Source: Pseudoflavonifractor capillosus (GTDB lineage Bacteria > Bacillota > Clostridia > Oscillospirales > Oscillospiraceae). From it: 64,000 nt of DNA. The DNA lies in the NCBI RefSeq assembly GCF_016899775.1, contig NZ_JACJJE010000013.1, positions 1 to 64,000 of the forward strand, written 5' to 3'. Shown in pieces: positions 48,705 to 56,393 of the stretch. Positions within the stretch are counted from its first letter, which is position 1. The number at the start of each line of letters is the position of its first letter. The position numbers and the translations under genes were made by a program. The notes beneath the pieces are model-generated. The model did not search any database. It saw only the letters and a program-made list of their open reading frames with translations, and had not been told where the DNA came from.

Positions 48705-49325
48705 GTGGAACTCAAAGAGATGGAGGCGGCTCTGGAGGCCGTGCTCTTTGCCGCCGGGGAGCCGGTGGGGGTGGAGCGGCTGTGCCTGGGACTGGAGACC
48801 GACCGGCCCACCCTGGACGCGGTGGCCCAGCGGCTCATGGACCAGTACAGCTATGAGCGCCGTGGGCTGCGCCTGCTGCGGCTGGACGCCAGCTATCAGC
48901 TGTGTTCTGCTCCGGAATACGCCGACTACGTGCGGAAAACCCTGGAGAGCCGGAAGCCCGCCCGGCTGTCCCAGCCCGCCCTGGAGGTGCTGGCCATCAT
49001 CGCCTACTACCAGCCGGTGACCAGGGCCTATGTGGACCAGGTGCGGGGGGTGGACAGCTCTTACACCGTGGGTCTGCTGCTGGAGCGGGACCTGATTGAG
49101 GAGAGCGGCCGCCTGGCGGTGCCCGGCCGGCCCATTTTGTACCGGACCACCAAGACCTTCCTGCGCTCCTTCGGGTTGAGCAGTTTGGAGGAGCTGCCTG
49201 AGCTCCCCAGCGGCACTCAGGAGGGGGACCAGATGACCCTGAAGCTGGAGGAGGCGGTGGCCAAGCTAAAGGCCGAGGAGGCCGGCGAGACGCCTCCGGA
49301 AGCGGCGGGGGGAGGTACCCCATGA
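48705..49325 (+). CDS. scpB: Segregation and condensation protein B
   Basis: 206 residues, two winged helices: EAALEAVLFAAGEPVGVERLC and the second with LEVLAIIAYYQPVTRAYVDQVRGVDSSYTVGLLLERDLI, followed by RPILYRTTKTFLRSFGLSSLEELPELP. It binds ScpA in the condensin complex. GTG start with GGAGGAGG. Overlaps the DUF2953 gene by 4 bp. Confidence 0.95.
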   Translation: MELKEMEAALEAVLFAAGEPVGVERLCLGLETDRPTLDAVAQRLMDQYSYERRGLRLLRLDASYQLCSAPEYADYVRKTLESRKPARLSQPALEVLAIIAYYQPVTRAYVDQVRGVDSSYTVGLLLERDLIEESGRLAVPGRPILYRTTKTFLRSFGLSSLEELPELPSGTQEGDQMTLKLEEAVAKLKAEEAGETPPEAAGGGTP

Positions 49326-49957
49326 TCTGGGGAATTTTCTTGGCCGTTCTGGCGGCGCTGGCCCTGCTGGGGCGAACCCGCCTGGGCTTCCGGGGGACGT
49401 ACACCCGGCAGGAGGTGGGCGTGTGGTTCCGCCTGGGGGCCTTTCAGTGGCGGCTCTACCCCTGGAAGAAGGAGAAAAAGCCGGAAAAGCCTAAGGAGGC
49501 GAAGCAGCAGCCGAGGCCCTCAAAACCGGAGGAGCCCAAGCCGCCGATTCTGTCCCCGAGCGGGGTGTTTCGGCTGGTCAGGCGGCTGCTCCCCGTGGCC
49601 CTGGAGGGTGCCGACGCCTTCCGGCGGCGGCTCCAGGTGGACGTGCTCCAGCTGGAGATCGTGGCGGGGGGACCGGACCCGGCATCCGCGGCGGAGCGGT
49701 ACGGACAGATCAACGCCCTGCTGGGGGCGGTGTGGCAGCCGGCGGTGCAGGTTCTCCACATCCGGGACGGACGGGTCCACGTGGATCTGGACTTTGACCG
49801 GCGGGAGCCCGCCCTGTATGGGACGGCCTCCCTGTCCCTCACCGCCAGCCAGCTTCTGTGGCTGGGCCTGCGGTATGGCCCCAGGTGTCTGAATATCTTT
49901 TTGGATGTACGAAAACAAGAGAAGGCCGCGCAGGCGCGGCAGAGAAAGGCGGCTTAA
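49322..49957 (+). CDS. DUF2953 membrane-associated protein
   Basis: 211 residues. One N-terminal membrane segment (MIWGIFLAVLAALALLG), a Lys/Pro/Glu-rich stretch (about 48-75), then the DUF2953 beta-helical region ending LGLRYGPRCLNIFLDVRKQEK. The family is found next to gerW and scpB in sporulating Firmicutes; its function is unknown but a sporulation link is likely from context. Confidence 0.8.
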   Translation: MIWGIFLAVLAALALLGRTRLGFRGTYTRQEVGVWFRLGAFQWRLYPWKKEKKPEKPKEAKQQPRPSKPEEPKPPILSPSGVFRLVRRLLPVALEGADAFRRRLQVDVLQLEIVAGGPDPASAAERYGQINALLGAVWQPAVQVLHIRDGRVHVDLDFDRREPALYGTASLSLTASQLLWLGLRYGPRCLNIFLDVRKQEKAAQARQRKAA

Positions 49958-49960
49958 ACA

Positions 49961-50374
49961 ATGGAACAGCAGCACCCGTTAAATGACCTGATGAGCACCG
50001 CTATGGAGAAGATCCGCACCATGGTGGACGCAAACACCATCATCGGCACCCCCATCCAGACGGGGGATGTGACCCTGATCCCGGTCTCCCGCCTGTCCTT
50101 CGGCATCGCCAGCGGGGGGAGCGACTTTGTCACCAAGAGCCAGAAGCCGGAGCAGCCCAAAAACTTCGGCGGCGGCAGCGGCGCCAGCGCCCGGCTGGAG
50201 CCGGTGGCCTTCCTGATCATCCGGGGGGACAGCGTGCGTCTGCTCCCGGTGGCGCCCGGGCCCATCACCACGGTGGACCGGATCGTGGACGCAGTTCCCG
50301 AGGTGGTGGACAAGGTGACCGACTTCATCGAGAAGCAGCAGGAGAAGAAAGCCCAGGAGGACGAACTGGCGTAA
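49961..50374 (+). CDS. gerW: GerW-family sporulation protein (YtfJ-like)
   Basis: 137 residues. NDLMSTAMEKIRTMVDANTIIGTPIQTGDVTLIPVSRLSFGIASGGSDF is the family signature, and GASARLEPVAFLIIRGDSVRLLPV follows. In Bacillus YtfJ/GerW is needed for spore germination with some nutrients. It starts 3 bp after the DUF2953 gene and precedes dacF. Confidence 0.92.
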   Translation: MEQQHPLNDLMSTAMEKIRTMVDANTIIGTPIQTGDVTLIPVSRLSFGIASGGSDFVTKSQKPEQPKNFGGGSGASARLEPVAFLIIRGDSVRLLPVAPGPITTVDRIVDAVPEVVDKVTDFIEKQQEKKAQEDELA

Positions 50375-50468
50375 GGCGGAAATACTTTCCATCCTGTTTT
50401 GAGCAAGAAAGCTCCTGCTTCCGGGCAAGCTGATCCCATATCTCCGAAATGCAGGAGGCGATGGGAAT

Positions 50469-51569
50469 TTGAAGTGCTGGAAAGGGATTTTCCTTGCATT
50501 CCTTCTGGTATTGACCCAGATCCCGGCGGCCCAGGCGGTGGGGACTTCGGCCTCCTCCGCCATCTTGATGGAGGCCGGCAGCGGCCGGGTGCTCTATGAG
50601 CACAACGCGGACGAGCCAAGGCTCATTGCCAGCATCACCAAGCTGATGACCGCCCTGGTGGCCCTGGAGTCCGGAAAGAGTCTGGACGACGTAGTGACCA
50701 TTCAGGCGGAGGACACCCGCACTGAGGGCTCTGCCCTCTACCTGAAGCCTGGCGAGCATGTAAAGCTGGAGACTTTACTGTATGGGCTGCTCCTGCACTC
50801 CGGCAACGACGCGGCCCTGGCCATCGCCCGTTTCTGCGGGGGGAGCGTGGAGGACTTCGTGGCCGGCATGAACGCCAAGGCCCAGGAGCTGGGTATGACC
50901 AACAGCCATTTTGCCAACCCAAACGGCCTCAACGACGAGGGACATTACTCCTCCGCCCGGGATATGGCCCTGCTGGCCCGGGTCTGTCTGGACAACGAGT
51001 ATCTGGCCCAGATGGTGTCCACCAGGACCATCACCCTGGAGGGGCGCACCTTTACCAACCACAACAAGCTGTTGTGGCGGTACGAGGGCTGTGTGGGGAT
51101 GAAGACCGGCTTTACGGAGAAGGCCGGGCGGACCCTGGTGTCGGCGGCCCGGCGGGACGGGATGACCCTCATCGCCGTCACCCTCAACGACCCCGACGAC
51201 TGGGCGGACCACGCCGCTCTCTTTGACTATGGCTTCTCCTCCTGTACTCTGGCAGCCGGGGTTCAGGCAGGGGAGACGGTGGGGAGCCTGCCCGTGTCGG
51301 GCAGCCTGGTCCCCCTGGTCCCGGTCCAGGCGGCGGAGGACCTGTCCTGGCCCCTGCTGGAGGGGGAGACGCTGGAGACGGAGCTGGAGCTGACCCGGAC
51401 GTCCCTCACCGCCCCGGCGGCGGCGGGGACCCAGGTGGGCGTCCTGCGGGGCTATGTCAACGGTGTCCAGGTGGGGGAGGTCCCCCTGATATGCGCAGCG
51501 GCTGTGCCCCGCGATCTGGCAGAGCCGCAGAACCCCCTTCAGCGCCTGCTAGGCTGGTTTTTGAACTGA
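50469..51569 (+). CDS. dacF: D-alanyl-D-alanine carboxypeptidase, DacF-like
   Basis: 366 residues. A signal peptide (cut near AQA-VG) exports it. The S11 active site has SITK (Ser55, Lys58), SGN in LLHSGNDAA, and KTG in GMKTGFTEKAG. It trims D-Ala from wall pentapeptides, and the sporulation neighbours point to the DacF role in cortex synthesis. TTG 50469 follows AGGAGG by 10 bp. The C-terminal domain (from about 280) is the usual beta-rich tail. Confidence 0.9.
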   Translation: MKCWKGIFLAFLLVLTQIPAAQAVGTSASSAILMEAGSGRVLYEHNADEPRLIASITKLMTALVALESGKSLDDVVTIQAEDTRTEGSALYLKPGEHVKLETLLYGLLLHSGNDAALAIARFCGGSVEDFVAGMNAKAQELGMTNSHFANPNGLNDEGHYSSARDMALLARVCLDNEYLAQMVSTRTITLEGRTFTNHNKLLWRYEGCVGMKTGFTEKAGRTLVSAARRDGMTLIAVTLNDPDDWADHAALFDYGFSSCTLAAGVQAGETVGSLPVSGSLVPLVPVQAAEDLSWPLLEGETLETELELTRTSLTAPAAAGTQVGVLRGYVNGVQVGEVPLICAAAVPRDLAEPQNPLQRLLGWFLN

Positions 51570-51606
51570 ATTGGAACAGAGTGTGATAGGAGAAGGAGGC
51601 GGTCCC

Positions 51607-52326
51607 ATGGAGGAGCGGCTGCAAAAACTGATCTCGTCCTGTGGACTGGCCTCCCGCCGGACAGCGGAGGCCTGGATCACGGCGGGGCGGGTGACGGTGA
51701 ACGGAGTTCCCGCACAGTTGGGAGACCGGGCAGATCTGGACCGGGACCGGGTGGAGGTGGACGGCGTCCCCCTCCGCCTGGGGGAGGCGCGTACATACCT
51801 GATGCTCTATAAGCCCCGGGGCTATGTGACCACCCTGTCGGATGAAAAGGGGAGAAAGACGGTGGCCGCCCTGGCGTCCGGCTGCGGCCGGCGGGTGTGG
51901 CCGGTGGGGCGGCTGGACCTGGACTCGGAGGGCCTGCTGCTGATGACCGACGACGGGGCGCTGACCAACCAGCTGCTCCACCCCCGGCACCAGGTGGAGA
52001 AGGAGTACCTGGTGTGGGTCACCGGGGATGTGGACCGGGCCCTGCCCATTCTCGCCGGTCCCATGGAGCTGGATGGGGAGCCCCTGATCCCCGCCCGGGT
52101 GCGGCGGGGACGGACCTCGGGGGAGGTCACCCAGTTGTCGGTGGTCATCCGCCAGGGGAAAAACCGGCAGGTGCGGCGCATGTGCGCCCTGGCCGGCCTT
52201 GAGGTAACGCGGCTCAAGCGCATCCGGGAGGGAGACCTCTGGCTGGACCGAAGCCTGAAGCCGGGCCAGTGGCGGCCCCTGACGGCGGAGGAGCTGGCTC
52301 TTCTGGGCGGAAAACCAAAGATTTAA
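51607..52326 (+). CDS. rluB: 23S rRNA pseudouridine synthase, RluB family
   Basis: 239 residues. An S4 domain (RLQKLISSCGLASRRTAEAWITAGRVTVNG) followed by the RsuA-type catalytic domain with Asp104 in VGRLDLDSEGLLLMTDDG and the KEYLVWV and NRQVRRM motifs. It modifies uridine in rRNA. ATG 51607 follows AAGGAGG; the upstream in-frame ATG 51571 has no site. Confidence 0.92.
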   Translation: MEERLQKLISSCGLASRRTAEAWITAGRVTVNGVPAQLGDRADLDRDRVEVDGVPLRLGEARTYLMLYKPRGYVTTLSDEKGRKTVAALASGCGRRVWPVGRLDLDSEGLLLMTDDGALTNQLLHPRHQVEKEYLVWVTGDVDRALPILAGPMELDGEPLIPARVRRGRTSGEVTQLSVVIRQGKNRQVRRMCALAGLEVTRLKRIREGDLWLDRSLKPGQWRPLTAEELALLGGKPKI

Positions 52327-52332
52327 CGAAAA

Positions 52333-52383
52333 TGCAAGACGATTTTGCAAGAGATGGTGAAAATCCTGCAAAATTGACTTGCA
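52333..52383 (+). promoter_or_regulatory. Twin RpiR operator dyads
   Basis: TGCAA-N7-TTGCA occurs twice with the same 7-bp gap, at 52333-52349 and 52367-52383, 34 bp centre to centre. The second covers the -35 of the rpiR promoter, so autorepression is likely. Confidence 0.65.
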
Positions 52384-52407
52384 TTTTTTGTTGGAACCCG
52401 TTATCAT
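52379..52407 (+). promoter_or_regulatory. rpiR promoter
   Basis: TTGCAT (52379-52384) and TATCAT (52402-52407) with 17-bp spacing. Confidence 0.65.
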
Positions 52408-52465
52408 AGGGCAGGAAGGAAAGAATGGCTCCCGCTCCGGGAGCTCCGTCAGGAGATGATTGCAG

Positions 52466-53329
52466 ATGAATCGGGATATTTTGGCGCTGATCCACGAAAA
52501 CATGGATACTTTTTCCAAGGGGCAGAAGCGGATCGCCAACTATATCTTGGAATCCTATGACAAGGCCGCCTTTATGACGGCCAGCAAGCTGGGGAAGCGG
52601 GTCAATGTGAGCGAGTCCACCGTGGTCCGTTTTGCCGCCGAGCTGGGATATGACGGCTATCCCAGCATGCAGCGGTCCCTGCAAAAAATGATCCGAAACC
52701 GGCTCACGTCGGTACAGCGCATCGAGGTGGCCAACGACCGCATGGGGGATCAGGACGTACTGGATATGGTCCTCCAGTCGGACATTGACAAGATCCGGCT
52801 GACTCTGGAGGAGATTGACCGGGAGAGCTTTGACAAGGCGGCCGACGCCATTGTGGCGGCCCGGCGCATCTACATTGTGGGCCTGCGGTCCTCGGCCTCC
52901 ATTGCCACCTTTTTGGGCTTCTATTTCAATTTGATTTTTGACAATGTGGTGATGATCTCCGCCAACACCGTCAGCGAGGTGCTGGAGAGCCTGCTCCGGG
53001 TTGGGGAGGGGGACGTGGTCATCGGCATCAGCTTCCCCCGGTACTCCAGCCGGGCGGTCCAGGCCATGAGCTTCGCCCGGGACCGGGGGGCCACCACCAT
53101 CGCCATCACCGACAGCGAGGTGTCCCCTCTGGCCTCCATCGCCCAGTACACCTTGAAGGCCCGCAGCGACATGGCCTCTTTCGTGGACTCCCTGGTGGCG
53201 CCGCTGAGCCTGGTAAACGCCCTGCTGGTGGCGGTGAGCCGGAAGAAGAACGAGGACCTGTCCAAGACCTTCGAGACCCTGGAGAAGATCTGGGAGGAGT
53301 ACGGCGTATACGAAAAGACGCTGGAATAA
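52466..53329 (+). CDS. MurR/RpiR-family regulator
   Basis: 287 residues from ATG 52466 (AGGAG 10 bp upstream). Residues 1-80 are the RpiR HTH (FSKGQKRIANYILESYDKAAFMTASKLGKRVNVSESTVVRFAAELGYDGYPSMQRSLQKM). The rest is a SIS sugar-phosphate domain (RRIYIVGLRSSASIATFLGFYF, DVVIGISFPRYSSRAVQAMSFAR, VSPLASIAQYTLKA). The ligand is probably a phosphosugar; no sugar genes adjoin. It is followed by a flavoprotein 6 bp away. Confidence 0.9.
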   Translation: MNRDILALIHENMDTFSKGQKRIANYILESYDKAAFMTASKLGKRVNVSESTVVRFAAELGYDGYPSMQRSLQKMIRNRLTSVQRIEVANDRMGDQDVLDMVLQSDIDKIRLTLEEIDRESFDKAADAIVAARRIYIVGLRSSASIATFLGFYFNLIFDNVVMISANTVSEVLESLLRVGEGDVVIGISFPRYSSRAVQAMSFARDRGATTIAITDSEVSPLASIAQYTLKARSDMASFVDSLVAPLSLVNALLVAVSRKKNEDLSKTFETLEKIWEEYGVYEKTLE

Positions 53330-53335
53330 CAGACC

Positions 53336-54577
53336 ATGACCGATATCATTGTCATTGGGGGAGGGGCCGCCGGTATGATGGCGGCCCTCACCGCCGCCCA
53401 GGGCGGGGCCAGTGTGGCGCTGCTGGAGCGCAACCCGAAGCTGGGGCGGAAATTGTATATCACCGGCAAGGGCCGGTGCAATGTGACCAACCACTGCTCT
53501 GTCCAGGAGGTGCTGGACAGCATGCCCCGGAACAGCCGCTTTCTCTACGGGGCTATGACCCGCACACCCCCCGCCTGGGTGGAGGACTTCTTTCAAAGGG
53601 AGGGAGTCCCCCTGAAAGTGGAGCGGGGGAACCGGGTGTTCCCAGAGTCTGACCGGGCGGCCGACATCATTGACGCCCTGTTCCATGCCCTCCGCCGCAG
53701 CCGGGTGCGGGTCATTCAAGACCGGGCCCGGCACATCCTTGTGGAGGATGGCGCGGTGTGCGGGGTGGCCGGAGAGCAGGGGGAGCATCTCTGTAAGGCG
53801 GTAATCCTTGCCACCGGCGGCGCCTCCTATCCAGCCACCGGCTCCACCGGGGACGGGTACGCCATGGCGGCTGAGCTGGGCCACACGGTGGTGGACGTCA
53901 AGCCCTCCCTGGTGCCTTTGGAGGCGGAGGGGGATCTGTGTCCGCGCATGCAGGGACTCGCCCTGAAAAATGTGGTTTTGAAAGTGAAGAACCGGAAGAA
54001 CAAGGTCCAGTTTCAGGAACAAGGGGAGCTGCTGTTCACCCACTTCGGCCTGTCCGGCCCTCTGGTGCTCAGCGCCAGCGCCCACCTGCGGGACTTTGGG
54101 AAGGACGCCTACAGGGCGGTCATCGACCTGAAACCCGCCCTGGATGAGGAGAAGCTGGATGCCCGTCTGGTGCGGGAGCTGTCCGAGAACGCCAACAAGG
54201 ACATGCAGAACGTGGCGGGGGCGCTGGTGCCCCGGCTGATGATTCCGGTGGTGCTGGAGCTGTCCGGCATCCCGCCGGAGCGGAAGGCCCACGACGTGAC
54301 AAAAGGGGAGCGCCGCCGCCTGTTGGAGACCTTAAAGGGGCTCACCATCCCCATCAAGGGGCCCCGGCCCATCGCCGAGGCCATCATCACCTCCGGAGGA
54401 ATCAAGGTGGGGGAGATCGACCCAAAGACCATGGCCTCTAAGAAAATACCCGGGCTGTTTCTGGCCGGGGAGCTCATCGACGTGGACGCCTACACCGGGG
54501 GCTTTAACCTCCAGATCGCCTGGGCCACCGGCCGCGCCGCCGGCGAGGGCGCGTTGCTTTTCTTGAAAGAAAAGTAA
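53336..54577 (+). CDS. BaiN/RdsA-family (HI0933-like) flavoprotein oxidoreductase
   Basis: 413 residues. FAD-binding IIVIGGGAAGMMAALTAAQGGASVALLERNPKLGRKLYITGKGRCNVTN is the HI0933 signature; VILATGGASYPATGSTGDGYAMA and FLAGELIDVDAYTGGFNLQIAWATGRAAGEGA are the second and third FAD motifs. The family is described as NAD(P)/FAD-dependent and includes BaiN; the substrate here is unknown. The last residues FLKEK come from a hairpin (CTTTTCTTGAAAGAAAAG) that belongs to a repeat. Co-transcribed with rpiR. Confidence 0.9.
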   Translation: MTDIIVIGGGAAGMMAALTAAQGGASVALLERNPKLGRKLYITGKGRCNVTNHCSVQEVLDSMPRNSRFLYGAMTRTPPAWVEDFFQREGVPLKVERGNRVFPESDRAADIIDALFHALRRSRVRVIQDRARHILVEDGAVCGVAGEQGEHLCKAVILATGGASYPATGSTGDGYAMAAELGHTVVDVKPSLVPLEAEGDLCPRMQGLALKNVVLKVKNRKNKVQFQEQGELLFTHFGLSGPLVLSASAHLRDFGKDAYRAVIDLKPALDEEKLDARLVRELSENANKDMQNVAGALVPRLMIPVVLELSGIPPERKAHDVTKGERRRLLETLKGLTIPIKGPRPIAEAIITSGGIKVGEIDPKTMASKKIPGLFLAGELIDVDAYTGGFNLQIAWATGRAAGEGALLFLKEK

Positions 54578-54613
54578 CCATAAGAACTTTGGGACGCAAA
54601 ATTTTGTTTTGCA
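54559..54613 (+). repeat. Double-hairpin module, copy 1
   Basis: CTTTTCTT-GA-AAGAAAAG, then AACCATAAGAACTTTGGGAC, then GCAAAA/TTTTGC. The first hairpin spans the stop codon of the flavoprotein gene. Related copies are at 55033-55094 (inverted) and 61047-61104. Confidence 0.65.
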
Positions 54614-54729
54614 AGATCGTTTCTGTTTCTTCTGTTCTGATCGAATGGGACAATGGGCGGACCGGTGTGTTATCCCCTGCGTCAAGTTTTGTATCAGGAC
54701 CTATGGTTGGGGAGCTCAGGTGCAGTCCT

Positions 54730-54976
54730 TGAAGCGCAGACGAAATTCATCTCCTCTGCGTTAGGGCCCCAGTGGGCCCGGATTGAAGCGCAGGCAGGTA
54801 TTCCTGATTTTGCGCGCCGGAAATTTTATGGGACTTGACAGGAGAGGCCCCTCGTAAATCGGGGTCCAGGGGGCCGCGAATATGGGCGCATGAGCGCCCA
54901 TCCTGAGCGGCTCCTTGGCGGTTCTTTGGTGACTTTCTGGCCGCCCAGAAAGTCACTCGCCCCGCAGGGCGAAACC
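54730..54976. repeat. Structured intergenic element, copy B
   Basis: Second copy of the element at 5215-5477: CCCCAGTGGG, TGATTTTGCGCGCCGGAAA, CTCGTAAATCGGGG. Its long hairpin pairs CCAGGGGGCCGC (54866-54877) with GCGGCTCCTTGG (54907-54918) around ATGGGCGC/GCGCCCAT; the next is GTGACTTTCTGG/CCAGAAAGTCAC (54929-54956, 12 bp), then CGCCCCGCAGGGCG. The gap 54578-55122 holds no gene. Confidence 0.8.
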
Positions 54977-55032
54977 TTGTAAGGCGTGCTGAGGTCGTGG
55001 AGCCCTACACACAAAAAAGCTTATAAGATCAG

Positions 55033-55094
55033 GCGGCGAAACGCAGTTTCGCCCAAAAGTTCTTTTTGATTCTTTTTCTTACAAGAAAAAGAAT
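55033..55094 (-). repeat. Double-hairpin module, copy 2 (inverted)
   Basis: On the plus strand GGCGAAAC-GCA-GTTTCGCC (55033-55052), then a linker ending in TTCTTTTTG, then ATTCTTTTTCTT-AC-AAGAAAAAGAAT (55069-55094, 12-bp arms). Read on the minus strand the order matches copies 1 and 3. Confidence 0.65.
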
Positions 55095-55122
55095 GAACAA
55101 CTCAAACGGAGCGGATACAGTT

Positions 55123-55800
55123 ATGCAAGAGAGAAGCATCGCCATCGACGGCCCCGCCGGGGCCGGAAAGAGCACCCTGGCCCGGGCTCTGGCCCGGGAG
55201 CTGGGGTATTTGTATGTAGACACCGGAGCCATCTACCGCACAGTGGCCCTCCGGGCCCGTGAGGCTGGGGCGGACCCGTCGGACCCGGAGCAGGTGGCCC
55301 CGCTGCTGGAGGACCTGGACCTGCGCATGGACTACGGCGGAGACGGGGTACAGCGGATGTACCTGTCCGGCCGGGACGTGACCGAAACCATCCGGGAGAA
55401 CGAGGTCTCCGCCTTAGCCTCCCAAGTGGCGGCCTTGCCGGCGGTGCGGGAATTTTTGCTGGACTTCCAGCGGAAGCAGGCCCGGGAGCACAATGTGGTC
55501 ATGGACGGCCGGGACATCGGGACGGTGGTCCTGCCCCAGGCGGGAGTAAAAATCTTCCTCACCGCCGCCCCGGAGGCCCGGGCCCGGCGGCGTACCGCGG
55601 AGCTCCTTCAGCGGGGCCAGGACGCGAATTTTGACGAAATCCTGCGGGAGATCCGCCAGCGGGATGAGCAGGATGAGAACCGGCCGGTGGCCCCCCTCCG
55701 TCAGGCGGAGGACGCGGCCCTGCTGGACACCACCAATTTGGATTTGAAGGGCAGCTTGGAGGCCCTCCTGACCCTAGTGAGAGAGAGGCTTTCCCTGTGA
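55123..55800 (+). CDS. cmk: Cytidylate kinase
   Basis: 225 residues. It phosphorylates CMP and dCMP. AIDGPAGAGKSTLARALARELGYLYVDTGAIYRTVA is the P-loop and following lid helix; VVMDGRDIGTVVLPQAGVKIFLTAAPEARARRR the GRDIGT motif; RDEQDENRPVAPL the C-terminal motif. ATG 55123 follows ACGGAG. It precedes plsC and the ispH-S1 gene with overlaps at each junction, the arrangement known in many Clostridia. Confidence 0.95.
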   Translation: MQERSIAIDGPAGAGKSTLARALARELGYLYVDTGAIYRTVALRAREAGADPSDPEQVAPLLEDLDLRMDYGGDGVQRMYLSGRDVTETIRENEVSALASQVAALPAVREFLLDFQRKQAREHNVVMDGRDIGTVVLPQAGVKIFLTAAPEARARRRTAELLQRGQDANFDEILREIRQRDEQDENRPVAPLRQAEDAALLDTTNLDLKGSLEALLTLVRERLSL

Positions 55801-56393
55801 AAATGAGATTTTACTATAACCTGCTGTACCGGATCGTGTGGCCCTTTTTCTGCCTGGTCCATCCCATTCGCTCCATTGGGCGGGAGAATATCCCGGAGGG
55901 AGGTGCGGTGTTCTGCGCCAACCACTCGGCTCTGGCCGACCCCCTGATGGTCTGCTTTGCCGCCACCCTGCGCTGGCACATCCGGCCCATGGCCAAGATC
56001 GAGCTCTCCCGGGTGCCCCTGGTGGGCTGGCTGCTGGGCAAGGCGGGGGTCATCTACGTGGACCGGGGCCACGCCGACGTGAAGGCGGTGAAGGAGGCCC
56101 TCACCTGCCTGAAGGCCGGAGGCAAGATGCTGGTATTCCCCGAGGGCACCCGGGTCCACGACGGGGAGGACGTATCCGCCAAGGGGGGAGCCGCCCTGTT
56201 CGCCACCCGGACGGGGGTACCTATCGTGCCGGTGTATGTCTCCCGGAAGAAGTACTGGTTCCGCCGCAGCCCGGTCATCATCGGCAAGCCCATCACCCCC
56301 AAGATCGCCGGACGGAAGGCCACCTCTGAGGAGCTGGAGAAGATCATGAACGATGTGATGGAGCAGATCTACCGCCTGGGGGAGACAGCATGA
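55797..56393 (+). CDS. plsC: 1-acyl-glycerol-3-phosphate acyltransferase
   Basis: 198 residues. AVFCANHSALADPLM has the HX4D motif, MLVFPEGTR the second block. N-terminal LLYRIVWPFFCLV anchors it. It makes phosphatidic acid. GTG 55797 overlaps the cmk stop (GTGA); ATG 55803 is an alternative start. It overlaps the next gene as ATGA. Confidence 0.92.
   Translation: MKMRFYYNLLYRIVWPFFCLVHPIRSIGRENIPEGGAVFCANHSALADPLMVCFAATLRWHIRPMAKIELSRVPLVGWLLGKAGVIYVDRGHADVKAVKEALTCLKAGGKMLVFPEGTRVHDGEDVSAKGGAALFATRTGVPIVPVYVSRKKYWFRRSPVIIGKPITPKIAGRKATSEELEKIMNDVMEQIYRLGETA

Noticed and set aside
52214-54292. 692-codon open frame on the minus strand
   Set aside because: Antisense to rpiR and the flavoprotein gene, both of which have clear domains.
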